From NCBI RefSeq assembly GCF_020099275.1, contig NZ_CP083646.1:1302001-1366000 (forward strand): a stretch of 64,000 nucleotides of DNA, given 5' to 3'. The DNA is from Corynebacterium falsenii (GTDB lineage: Bacteria > Actinomycetota > Actinomycetes > Mycobacteriales > Mycobacteriaceae). Both the position numbers and the translations under genes were made by a program. The stretch's first letter is position 1; the number at the start of each line of letters is the position of its first letter. The notes beneath the pieces were generated by a model, which saw nothing but the letters and a program-made list of their open reading frames with translations, searched no databases and was not told the DNA's origin. Shown here piece by piece: positions 8,438-16,243 of this stretch.

Positions 8438-9067
8438 TCAGTTGCTGAGGTGGCTCTTGGCGGTGGTCAGGAGGTCGTGGGGGTCGATCCACATGGAGGG
8501 GTAGTCGCCCTGCCAGACCTTGTTGCCCGACTTGTCGATGAGGACGAAGCCGTGGCCGGGCAGGTCGGCGTGCATGCCTTTGCCCAAGGTGTCGTAGGCC
8601 TTGGAGACGGTGCCGTCGTCGAGCAGGTAGGGGGTCTTGACGCCGTAGGTGTCGAGGTCGGGCTGGATCTGGGCCTTGGTGTTCATGACGATGGGTAACA
8701 CGGTGATGCCGGACTTCTGGAAGGCCGGGTCCTTCTCGATCGTGGCCATCTGCTGGGTGCAGGCTCCGCAGCCTGCTCCCTCGTTGAAGTACAGCAGTAC
8801 GGGCCTGCCCCTGTAGTCGGACAGGGACACCGTGGTTCCGGCGGTGGTGGTCAGGCTGAACTGGGGTGCGGTGCCGCTGGTTGCGCCGTTCTTCGGGCGC
8901 GCGCTCCACAGGCCGAGGCCGATGATGACGACCGCGATCACGGCGGCGAGTGCTCCGAGCAGCCGGCGGGTGCGGCGCCGTTTGGCCTGGGCCAGCGCAT
9001 CGGCGTGTTGTTGCTGGTGCAGCTGTTCGCGGCGGCTGCTGGTGCGGGGGTTGCGCGTGGTGCTCAT
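8438..9067 (-). CDS. Membrane-anchored thioredoxin-like (peroxiredoxin/TlpA-fold) protein
   Basis: A protein of about 209 residues with a cytoplasmic basic stretch (RRTRR), one transmembrane anchor (LLGALAAVIAVVIIGLGLW) and an extracytoplasmic thioredoxin-fold domain (FSLTTTAGTTVSLSDYRGRPVLLYF). The redox motif is CGAC in GAGCGACTQ. Its ATG overlaps the stop of the ccdA-like gene (ATGA), and that gene overlaps the glutaredoxin-like gene in turn, so the three form one tightly coupled operon. The CcdA-type protein probably feeds it electrons across the membrane. The exported substrate is unknown; protection or repair of thiols under copper stress is inference. Confidence 0.82.
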   Translation of the reverse strand: MSTTRNPRTSSRREQLHQQQHADALAQAKRRRTRRLLGALAAVIAVVIIGLGLWSARPKNGATSGTAPQFSLTTTAGTTVSLSDYRGRPVLLYFNEGAGCGACTQQMATIEKDPAFQKSGITVLPIVMNTKAQIQPDLDTYGVKTPYLLDDGTVSKAYDTLGKGMHADLPGHGFVLIDKSGNKVWQGDYPSMWIDPHDLLTTAKSHLSN

Positions 9068-10011
9068 GCGGGTGTCCTGACGTTGGTGTGGTGCTGGTCG
9101 TGGCAGTGGGCGTGGTCCGCGGAACCGGTGGGGGTGTGCGTGTCGTGGCGCCGCTCGCGCAGCGTGAACCAGACGAACGCGGCGGCGACGGCGAGCAGCG
9201 CCAGGCCGAGGACCGGGTCGGGGATGGGTGCGAGCACGGTGAGGATCCGGCGGGCGGTGTCGCTGACCCAGGCGCCGGCGGCACGCTGGAACCAGTTGCC
9301 GGGGCCGGTCATTGTCCTTGCCTGGGCGAGGACGATGACCCAGATGCCCATCACCCAGAAGGCGACGGCGACGAGGAGGTTGATGCTGGTGGTGTGGATG
9401 TCGCGTCCGGCCATGCGCAGGTGGAGGGGATGCGCCTTGCCCCAGCGGCGCTGGCTGAGGTTCGCGGCGTCCCACACCAGCGCCATCACGAACAGCGGGA
9501 TGACCATGCCGAACACGAACGCCAGCCCCAGCATCAGCCCACCGACAGGATTGCTGGACAGGGCCGAGAGGGTCATGACTCCGGCCAGGACGGGGGCGCA
9601 GCAGCTGGAGGCGATGCCGGAGAACACGCCGAGGCTGAAGAAGGTGGCCGAGTCGCCGCGGCCGGTGGCTGGGGCGCGCAGCATGGACGGCATCGACCAC
9701 ATCCGCCCGGACAGGGCCAGGACGCCGAGGCCGATCATCAGCAGCCCACCGGCCCAGTAGAGCGGCTGGTGGTACTTGGCGATGGCGCCGGAGATGAGGC
9801 TGACGCCCAGGGTGATCGGCACCAGCACGACGGCGAGCCCGGCAGCGAACACGAAGGTCAGCGGCAGCAGCCGCCAGCGGTTGTTCTTGACTGCCGCGGC
9901 GAGGTAGGAGGGCGCGAGGAACACGATGCAGCAGGGCGCGAACAGTGCGACCATGCCGGCGAAGAAGGCGGCCAGGATGCTGCCGGTGGCGAGCAGGTCG
10001 GTTCCCATCAT
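9064..10011 (-). CDS. CcdA/DsbD-type transmembrane thiol-electron transporter
   Basis: A 315-residue polytopic protein of the cytochrome c biogenesis CcdA/DsbD beta family. The first helix carries the conserved FAPCCIVFLAP and a later helix GIASSCCAPVLAGVMTL, placing paired cysteines in two membrane segments as in the family. About seven or more hydrophobic segments are visible, and the cytoplasmic tail is His-rich (HDTHTPTGSADHAHCHDQHH), a possible metal-binding feature. It would move reducing equivalents from cytoplasmic thioredoxin to the exported redoxin next door. It overlaps both neighbours by 4 bp. Confidence 0.88.
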   Translation of the reverse strand: MMGTDLLATGSILAAFFAGMVALFAPCCIVFLAPSYLAAAVKNNRWRLLPLTFVFAAGLAVVLVPITLGVSLISGAIAKYHQPLYWAGGLLMIGLGVLALSGRMWSMPSMLRAPATGRGDSATFFSLGVFSGIASSCCAPVLAGVMTLSALSSNPVGGLMLGLAFVFGMVIPLFVMALVWDAANLSQRRWGKAHPLHLRMAGRDIHTTSINLLVAVAFWVMGIWVIVLAQARTMTGPGNWFQRAAGAWVSDTARRILTVLAPIPDPVLGLALLAVAAAFVWFTLRERRHDTHTPTGSADHAHCHDQHHTNVRTPA

Positions 10012-10316
10012 CGCCGCCCGGCGCTACTGGTGAGCTTGTCGAGCTTGCGGCGCGGCAGCCTGCCGGCGCTGAAGAACTCGCCATCGACCAAGACCAGCGG
10101 GAAGAGGGCCGGGCGGTGGCGGGTGACCAGGTCGAGGCCCTCGTCGGACTCCGCGTCGACCTCGCGCACCGCGACCTGCCCGGCGGTGGCGCGGCGGCCC
10201 AACTCGCCGCGGGCGTCCTCGCACAGGTGGCAGCCCGGTGCGCTGACCAGCGTCACGTCCAACGGGGCCGGGGTGGGGGCGCCGGTCGTGCCCGGCGCGT
10301 TCAACAACGTTTTCAC
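10008..10316 (-). CDS. Glutaredoxin-like small thiol-redox protein
   Basis: A 102-residue protein with a thioredoxin/glutaredoxin-fold pattern: beta strand LDVTLVSAPGCHLCEDARGEL with the redox pair CHLC, then FPLVLVDGEFFSAGRLPRRKL, where the cis-proline region and beta hairpin precede the last helix. It resembles the DUF836/glutaredoxin-like family. It is the first gene of the three-gene thiol cassette and lies behind a TCAAG direct repeat. No signal peptide, so cytoplasmic; it may hand electrons to the CcdA-like protein. Confidence 0.8.
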   Translation of the reverse strand: MKTLLNAPGTTGAPTPAPLDVTLVSAPGCHLCEDARGELGRRATAGQVAVREVDAESDEGLDLVTRHRPALFPLVLVDGEFFSAGRLPRRKLDKLTSSAGRR

Positions 10317-10362
10317 GGCTCCACACTCGTCGCCGCATGTTGCGGCGGACCTGCCGCGACGG

Positions 10363-10378
10363 TCAAGGTTTGCTCAAT
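10363..10378 (+). promoter_or_regulatory. CopR-like direct repeat TCAAG-N6-TCAAT before the redox operon
   Basis: TCAAG at 10363 and TCAAT at 10374, an 11-bp period, 47 bp upstream of the glutaredoxin-like start. One of seven such repeats in the cargo. Confidence 0.6.
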
Positions 10379-10469
10379 CCCACGCCGGCCATCCGGTGCT
10401 CCACCACGTGGTGTCGTCAGCGCCAGCGCAGTGGACCGGTCGAGGGGGACGAGCCGCGCGTTCGGCGGC

Positions 10470-11666
10470 TCACCAGCCCAGTGCCTGGGGGATCATGTAC
10501 AGCCCGAAACCGATCACGACGACGGAAAGCCCAGTGCACACCCAGCGATAGGGGCCGTGCATGCGGTATTCTGCGGGCAGCGCCTTCGCCTCGAGCAGCA
10601 GCAGGAAGGTCAGCGTGACGGGCAGCAGCAGCGCGTTCATCACCTCGACGTCCACCGCAAGACTGACGAGGTCGACGCTGGCGAGCACCAGCACAGCCCC
10701 GACCACGTGGGCGAGGATGTAGACGGCGTAGAACTTCCAGTTGCCCCGGTTGAGGGATTCGTTGAGGCTGTGCCGCCACCGCAGCACCTCGGCCAGCCCC
10801 CACGACCCGGCCAGCACATCGGCGACACCGGTACCCGTCGCCGGCGCCAGGCCATGCGCGAGGTCCGCCACGCTGTTGAGCGGGGCGCCTCGCCGCGTGG
10901 TGAACACGGTGGCAGCGAAGGCGACCACCACGACGATCATGATCACCTGGGTCAACACGGACCCGACAGCGGTGTCCCGACGCTCATCCGCCAGCTGGTC
11001 GCGCCGCAGGCCCTTGTCCACGATCGCGCTCTGCTGGTAGAAGATCATCCACGGCATCACCACGGCACCGATGTTGGCGGCCAGCAGGAACAGGTAGGAC
11101 GCATGGTGCACCGGGAACTGGCGCAGGCCGTGGGACAGGTCCGACCAGCGCGGGTGGGCCAGCAGCATCGCCGGGATGAAGGCCAGCTCCCCCAGCCCGA
11201 CGACGATCCCGATCCGCTCCACCCGCGCGTACCCGCGCGTGAAACAGACTCCCACCAGTGCAGCGGTCGCCACGGGAATCGTGACGGTGCGGGGGATGCC
11301 GAACAGTTCACCCACGCCGGCCACGCCGACGAACTCCGTCAGCAGGGCGCCGATCGCCGAGATGAACAAGGTGGCGCCGGAGAACCATGCCCATCCCGTG
11401 CCGAAGTGCTCACGGATGAGGGTGCCGTGCCCTTTGCCGGTGACCACACCAAGTCGGACGGTGATCTCCTGGACCATGAACAGGATGGGGATCAGGGCGA
11501 TCTGGGGCAGCACCATCGCGTACCCCCACTGCGCGCCGGACTGGGCCGCGGTGATCAGGCATCCAGCATCGGTGTCGGCGAGCATGACGATCAGGCCCGG
11601 CCCCCACAGCGCGGACAGGCGCCCCCGTGAGCGGACCCGGGCGGAAGGCAGGGCAGCAGCGCTCAT
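10470..11666 (-). CDS. Nramp-related divalent metal transporter
   Basis: A 398-residue integral membrane protein of the Nramp superfamily with about 10-11 hydrophobic segments. The start is WGPGLIVMLADTDAG, and a middle helix reads NIGAVVMPWMIFYQQSA. The canonical metal-site motifs DPGN (helix 1) and MPHN (helix 6) are replaced by DTDAG at residues 31-35 and MPWM at about 204-207, so selectivity may differ from Mn/Fe Nramps. A perfect DtxR/IdeR-type palindrome lies 10 bp before the ATG, implying iron or manganese control rather than copper control. It stands alone between two copper-regulated units. Confidence 0.85.
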   Translation of the reverse strand: MSAAALPSARVRSRGRLSALWGPGLIVMLADTDAGCLITAAQSGAQWGYAMVLPQIALIPILFMVQEITVRLGVVTGKGHGTLIREHFGTGWAWFSGATLFISAIGALLTEFVGVAGVGELFGIPRTVTIPVATAALVGVCFTRGYARVERIGIVVGLGELAFIPAMLLAHPRWSDLSHGLRQFPVHHASYLFLLAANIGAVVMPWMIFYQQSAIVDKGLRRDQLADERRDTAVGSVLTQVIMIVVVVAFAATVFTTRRGAPLNSVADLAHGLAPATGTGVADVLAGSWGLAEVLRWRHSLNESLNRGNWKFYAVYILAHVVGAVLVLASVDLVSLAVDVEVMNALLLPVTLTFLLLLEAKALPAEYRMHGPYRWVCTGLSVVVIGFGLYMIPQALGW

Positions 11667-11675
11667 GAGAACAAG

Positions 11676-11694
11676 TTAGGTAAGCCTTACCTAA
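11676..11694. promoter_or_regulatory. DtxR/IdeR-type iron box upstream of the Nramp-like gene
   Basis: TTAGGTAAGCCTTACCTAA is a perfect 9-1-9 palindrome and matches the DtxR/IdeR operator consensus TTAGGTTAGCCTAACCTAA at all but two symmetric positions. It sits 10 bp upstream of the Nramp start, where bound repressor would block transcription or initiation. MntR-type repressors of the same family use related sites, so the effector metal could be Fe or Mn. Confidence 0.85.
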
Positions 11695-11718
11695 ATAGCA
11701 AGCAATGGCGCCCCGTCC

Positions 11719-12363
11719 TCAGATGGGCGTCCCGTACTGGGCTGCCAAGAGCGCTGCCTGGACGTCGAGCGGCGTCACCTGCCCGCCGCGACATCGTGGA
11801 CCATGGCCACCAACGTGGTGGCACGCACCTCCCCGAGCACCCGCGCGGCGGCGTCCCTGCCGGTCGACGACCAGGGTGCTGGGGATCGCCTTCGGCGGCA
11901 CGGACCGCAGCCGCAGCAGCAGCGCACCGTCGGGGTCGTACAGGCTCGGGTAGCCGATCCTCGCGTTGCGGACGAACGCCTGCGCGGCGGCCTTGTTGGT
12001 GTCGCGGGTGTCGATACCGACGAACTGCGCCACTCCCGTGGTCTTCGCTGACGCCGCGACCAGTTGCGGGGCCTCGTGCCGGCACGGCGGGCACCAGGAG
12101 CCCCACACGTTGAGCACGATGACCTTTCTTTTGTACTGGGACAGGTCGAGCGGGTTGCCGTCCAGGGTGGTGCCCGACAGGCTGGGCAGCGGCGTGCGCT
12201 GGGCGGGGTCGACGAGGGTGACGGTGCCGTCCCCGGCGGCGAAACCGTCCTCGGCCCTCACACCGGTGCTGGAGGAGCAGCCCGCGAGCGCGGCCGCCGC
12301 CCCGGCCCCGGACAGGGCGAGCGACGCGCGGCCGAACAGCGCACGGCGCGTCAGGCCGCTCAT
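11719..12363 (-). pseudogene. TlpA/ResA-like thiol-disulfide lipoprotein, frameshifted near the C-terminus
   Basis: Starts at MSGLTRRALFG; has a twin-arginine-like signal and a lipobox (LAGCSSS), then a TlpA fold: NVWGSWCPPCRHEAPQL with the active-site pair CPPC, GIDTRDTN and the cis-Pro in IPSTLVVDRQGR. After RQGR the frame departs from the family. Removing one base in the run around 11855-11865 gives the expected ending AARVLGEVRATTLVAMVHDV followed by AAGR and a stop at 11775. The present frame instead runs on to 11719. The redox core is intact, so a functional product with an altered tail cannot be excluded; a sequencing indel is also possible. Confidence 0.75.
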
Positions 12364-12531
12364 CGCGTCGTCCCCGTGGTGGGGACGCACTGGCCGAACC
12401 CGGCGTGGAGGTCGTTCCGCCGTCCGCATCCGGCCGGCGCCATGCCCGATGGGCCCGGGGCGGGGGCGTGGTGCAAGGTGCTCATGGCCCCACTGTGGCC
12501 GGCGCAGGTTGTGGCGGGACTGCCGTGACGG

Positions 12532-12547
12532 TCAAGGTTCGCTCAAG
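12532..12547 (+). promoter_or_regulatory. CopR-like direct repeat TCAAG-N6-TCAAG before the TlpA-like gene
   Basis: TCAAG at 12532 and 12543 (TCAAGGTTCGCTCAAG), 11-bp period, about 170 bp upstream of the TlpA-like start. Confidence 0.6.
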
Positions 12548-12615
12548 TCTTCGTTTGGCTGGACGCACAGCTGGGGCCCCCGCCCGGTGGACGGGGGCCC
12601 CAGCCTGGGGGTCGG

Positions 12616-15114
12616 TCAGCGGTGATGACGCAAGCGCAGCGAGTTGGTGATCACGCTGACCGAGCTGAGGGCCATGGCTGCTGCCGCGATGATGGGCGAC
12701 AGGAGCCATCCGAAGGCGGGGTACAGCACCCCGGCGGCCAGCGGGATGCCGACCACGTTGTAGATGAACGCGAACACCAGGTTCTGGCGGATGTTGCGCA
12801 TCGTGTCGACCGACAGGTCGCGGGCCTTGACCAGGGCGGCCAGGTCGCCGCCGAGCAGGGTCACGTCGGAGCTCTCGATGGCCACGTCGGTGCCGGTTCC
12901 CATGGCCACGCCCACGTCGGCCGCGGCAAGGGCGGGCGCGTCGTTGACGCCGTCACCGGCCATGGCGACCTTGTGGCCCTGGGCCTGCAGCGCCTGCACG
13001 TGACCGTGTTTCTGGTCGGGCAGCACGTCGGCGATCACCTCGTCGATGTGCAGCTCGTCGGCGATGGCCCGTGCGGTGGTGGCGTTGTCGCCGGTGAGCA
13101 TGACGACCCTCATGCCGCGGCGTCGCAGGTCCTCGATCGCGCCGGCGGTGGTCGGCTTGAGGGGGTCGGCGATGGCCAGCACGCTGGCGGGCCGGTCGTC
13201 GACGGCCACGACGATGGCGGTGGCGCCGCGGCGGCGGTAGGCCTCCACCACGGGGGCCAGGGCGTGGGTGTCGATGGCCTGGGTGTCGAGGAAGGCGGGG
13301 CTTCCGACGACCACGTGGTGGCCGTCCACGGTGGCGCTGACCCCGCCGCCGGGGAAGGCGGCGAAGTCGACGGCCGCAGCCACCGGCCGGCCCGCCTCGC
13401 GGGCGGCGTCGACCACGGCCCGCGCCAGCGGGTGCTCGGAGCCGGCCTCGACGGCGGCGGCCAGCGCGAGGACCGTCGCGGGGTCGTGGCCGTCGACCGC
13501 CTGCTGGTCGACCAGGCTGGGCCGGCCCTGGGTGAGGGTGCCGGTCTTGTCGACCACCAGGGTGTCGATCTTCTGCAGCCGCTCCAGCGCCTCGGCGTTC
13601 TTGACCAGCACGCCCTCGCCGGCGCCGCGGCCGACACCGACCATGATCGACATGGGGGTGGCCAGGCCCAGCGCGCAGGGGCAGGCGATGATCAGGACGC
13701 TGACGGCGGCGACGATCGCGAACGGCAGCCGCGGCTGCGGCCCGACCGCGAACCAGATCCCGAAGGCGGCCAGCGCGATGACGATGACGACCGGCACGAA
13801 CACGGCCGAGATCCTGTCGACCAGACCCTGGATGGGTGCGCGGGACCGCTGCGCCTGGGAGACCAGGTCGACGATGCGGGCCAGGGTGGAGTCGGCGCCC
13901 AGGCCGGTGGCCTCCACGACCATGCTGCCGCCGTTGGCGATGGTGCCGCCGATGACGCGGTCACCGGTGTTCTTGTCGACGGGGACAGGCTCGCCGGTGA
14001 TCATGGACTCGTCCACGTAGGCGTGCCCGTCGACGACGGTGCCGTCGGCGGGCACCTTCTCGCCGGGACGCACCCGGCACCGGTCGCCCAGCTGCAGGTC
14101 GGCGGCCGGCACGTCGGTCTCGGTGCCGTCGGCCTCGATGCGGTGGGCGGTGGCCGGTGAGAGGTCCAGCAGCGCGCGGATCGCCCCGGAGGTCTGGTCA
14201 CGGGCCCGCAGCTCGAGGACCTGGCCGAGCAGCACGAGGGTGACGATGACCGCGGCCGCCTCGAAGTAGGTGCCGATCCGCCCGTCAGCGCCGCGCATGC
14301 TCGCCGGGAACAGCCCCGGCGCCAGGACCGCGACCAGGCTGTACAGCCAGGACGCGCCGACACCCAGCGACACCAGGGTGAACATGTTCAGGTGGCGGCT
14401 GGCCACCGACTTGGCGCCGCGCACGAAGAACGGCCAGCCCGCCCACCACACCACCGGCACGGACAGCACCAGCTCCACCCACGGGGCGACGGTGGCGGGC
14501 AGCAGCCCGCGCATCGCCGGCACCAGCTGCGGGCCCATGGTGAGGACCACCAGCGGCACGGTCAGCACCGCCGCGAGCCGGAACCGGCGCCGCATGTCGA
14601 CCAGCTCAGGGTTCGGGCCGTCGTCCAGCCCGGCGGAGACCGGTTCGAGCGCCATCCCGCAGATCGGGCAGTCGCCGGGCCCGTCACGGCGGATCTCCGG
14701 GTGCATCGGGCAGGTCCAGCTCCCCGCACGGGTCCCGTCGTGCGCCACTGTCCCCACCTGCTCACCGGAAGCGTGCTGGTGGCCGGAAGCGTGCTGGTGA
14801 TCGTGCTGCTGGGCGGCCGGCGCGTCCCCGCCGTCGGCGGGTTGGAGGAACATGCCGCACTTGGGGCAGCGTCCGGGGTGGTCGCTGGTGACCTCGGGGT
14901 GCATCGGGCAGGTCCACGTGCCGGTGTCCTGCGGCTCGGCCACCAGCTGCAGGGGCGGGGCGGCGGCGTCCTGGGCCGCGGCGGCCTCGAGGAACATGCC
15001 GCACTTCGGGCAGCGTCCGGGCTGGTCGCTGGTGACCTCCGGGTGCATGGGGCACGTGTAGTGGGTGGCGATGGTCTGGTCGTGGATGGCTGCGGTGGTG
15101 GCCGAGTGGTTCAT
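12616..15114 (-). CDS. Copper-transporting P1B-type ATPase with three N-terminal heavy-metal-binding modules
   Basis: An 832-residue copper-export ATPase. The N-terminus carries three repeats of the CPMHPE...CPKCGM heavy-metal-binding module (about residues 21-40, 69-88, 135-154), with a His-rich linker ([14 protein letters not shown]) before the third. The membrane CPC motif is at about 478-480 ([13 protein letters not shown]), the phosphorylated aspartate in DKTGT at about 522, TGEP of the actuator at about 373-376, and [10 protein letters not shown] near the C-terminus. ATG preceded by GAGGAGC. It follows the small His-rich membrane gene by 50 bp in one unit. It would expel Cu(I) from the cytoplasm. 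A single MxCxxC-type HMA domain is absent. Confidence 0.95.
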   Translation of the reverse strand: MNHSATTAAIHDQTIATHYTCPMHPEVTSDQPGRCPKCGMFLEAAAAQDAAAPPLQLVAEPQDTGTWTCPMHPEVTSDHPGRCPKCGMFLQPADGGDAPAAQQHDHQHASGHQHASGEQVGTVAHDGTRAGSWTCPMHPEIRRDGPGDCPICGMALEPVSAGLDDGPNPELVDMRRRFRLAAVLTVPLVVLTMGPQLVPAMRGLLPATVAPWVELVLSVPVVWWAGWPFFVRGAKSVASRHLNMFTLVSLGVGASWLYSLVAVLAPGLFPASMRGADGRIGTYFEAAAVIVTLVLLGQVLELRARDQTSGAIRALLDLSPATAHRIEADGTETDVPAADLQLGDRCRVRPGEKVPADGTVVDGHAYVDESMITGEPVPVDKNTGDRVIGGTIANGGSMVVEATGLGADSTLARIVDLVSQAQRSRAPIQGLVDRISAVFVPVVIVIALAAFGIWFAVGPQPRLPFAIVAAVSVLIIACPCALGLATPMSIMVGVGRGAGEGVLVKNAEALERLQKIDTLVVDKTGTLTQGRPSLVDQQAVDGHDPATVLALAAAVEAGSEHPLARAVVDAAREAGRPVAAAVDFAAFPGGGVSATVDGHHVVVGSPAFLDTQAIDTHALAPVVEAYRRRGATAIVVAVDDRPASVLAIADPLKPTTAGAIEDLRRRGMRVVMLTGDNATTARAIADELHIDEVIADVLPDQKHGHVQALQAQGHKVAMAGDGVNDAPALAAADVGVAMGTGTDVAIESSDVTLLGGDLAALVKARDLSVDTMRNIRQNLVFAFIYNVVGIPLAAGVLYPAFGWLLSPIIAAAAMALSSVSVITNSLRLRHHR

Positions 15115-15164
15115 GGTTGCTCCTCGATGCGGGTGTCGCGGGCGGGTAGGCCGCGGGGTGGTGG

Positions 15165-15506
15165 TCAGTGACGGGAGCCGTGGTCCATCATGCGCATCAT
15201 CAGCCCCATCATGACCATGCAGCCGATGGCCGGCACCAGGGCGGCCAGCGCCCCTCCTGCCCCGATGCTGGAACGGCCCGCCCACAGGTAGGCGCCCACG
15301 ACGAGCAGCATCGGTGCGCACATGAGCAGGTGCATCAGGTGGTGGCCCTTGCCGTGCTGGTGGGCGGCGCCGTGCTGGTGGCCGCCGTGCGGCTGGAGCG
15401 GCTGTCCTCCCACTGCGGCGGGGTCTTGGTCCAGCACGGGTCCGGTGAGGGGTTCACGCGGCGTGGTGGCGAAGGAACGGGGGGTCTGGTCGGGGCTGGT
15501 GTACAT
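15165..15506 (-). CDS. Small His-rich membrane protein (DUF2933-like)
   Basis: A 113-residue protein: a hydrophilic half ending in a His cluster ([17 protein letters not shown]), then two hydrophobic helices ([19 protein letters not shown] and [19 protein letters not shown]) and a HGSRH tail. The [10 protein letters not shown] block resembles DUF2933 proteins commonly placed beside copper ATPases. Probably a metal-binding membrane accessory to the ATPase downstream; function unproven. First gene of the ATPase unit, behind a cluster of TCAAG repeats. Confidence 0.7.
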   Translation of the reverse strand: MYTSPDQTPRSFATTPREPLTGPVLDQDPAAVGGQPLQPHGGHQHGAAHQHGKGHHLMHLLMCAPMLLVVGAYLWAGRSSIGAGGALAALVPAIGCMVMMGLMMRMMDHGSRH

Positions 15507-15565
15507 GGCTTCTCCTGTGTGCCTGGGGCTGTGCTGCCCTCACCCACAACACTGCCGGTCCTCGC

Positions 15566-15625
15566 TCAAGACACGACCCTTGCTTTGGTCAAGCTTCCCC
15601 ACATGTTGGTCAAGATTCGGCCAAG
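15566..15625 (+). promoter_or_regulatory. Cluster of CopR-like TCAAG repeats before the copper-ATPase unit
   Basis: TCAAG occurs at 15566, 15589 and 15610, with CCAAG at 15621. The last two form the 11-bp direct repeat (TCAAGATTCGGCCAAG). The proximal repeat ends about 105 bp before the first gene of the unit. Confidence 0.6.
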
Positions 15626-15716
15626 CCGTGCCCGGGCGGCACGGCGGCGAGGCACGCGGGGGCATGGCGGTGGCGCGGCCCCGGGTGGGGCCGCGCCACG
15701 GTCGGGTTCGGCCGGT

Positions 15717-16208
15717 TCAGGCGGCGGTGGGCGGGTGCGCGGGTGGGCGCAGCGCGCCGGCGGGGCGGCTGGTGGGCACCACGTGCAGGGTCGCGGCCTG
15801 TTCGGCGTCCAGGGCGGGTTGGTAGCGCAGCCAGACGGTGCCGTGGGCGAGGCTGTGCGTAGCCTGCTCGTCGCGTGTCGGGTGGTCGATGATGCTGCAG
15901 GCTGCGGTGGCGCCATGGTGGCCGGCGTGGTGGGGCTCGGCGTGGCTGTGCCCGGGGGCGGTGGCGGCCGTCGGGCGGGCGCTTGCCCAGCCCGTGGTGG
16001 GCGGCCGGGCCAGTGCGGCGGCGGGCCCGGCCTGGCTGGTGGCCCAGGTGACCATGGCGAGGGTGGTGGCTCCTGCCAGGGTGCCGGTGGCGCCCAGCAG
16101 TCGGTGGGCGTAGCGGCGGGCCTGCTGCTTGCGTGCCCAGTTCTCGGCCCACTGGAGGCGGGCGCTGGCGTGCTGTGGTGGGTGGACGGTGCCGGGGGTG
16201 GTGTCCAT
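15717..16208 (-). CDS. DUF3105-like exported or membrane-anchored protein
   Basis: A 163-residue protein with one hydrophobic segment (LLGATGTLAGATTLAMVTWAT), a His-rich stretch (HSHAEPHHAGHH) and the block HSLAHGTVWLRYQPALDAEQ, which matches the HSLEHG...Y core of DUF3105 proteins. It is shorter than usual DUF3105 proteins and ends in a Pro/Ala tail, so the C-terminus may be truncated. It follows the multicopper oxidase by 35 bp and probably shares its message. Function unknown; the histidines and context suggest metal handling. Confidence 0.6.
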   Translation of the reverse strand: MDTTPGTVHPPQHASARLQWAENWARKQQARRYAHRLLGATGTLAGATTLAMVTWATSQAGPAAALARPPTTGWASARPTAATAPGHSHAEPHHAGHHGATAACSIIDHPTRDEQATHSLAHGTVWLRYQPALDAEQAATLHVVPTSRPAGALRPPAHPPTAA

Positions 16209-16243
16209 GGCGGGGTTTCTGTCGGTGGTGTGGCCGGATGGGG

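Noticed and set aside
12622..14160. Gly/Val/His-rich 512-residue frame antisense to the copper ATPase
   Set aside because: Low-complexity shadow of the ATPase gene.
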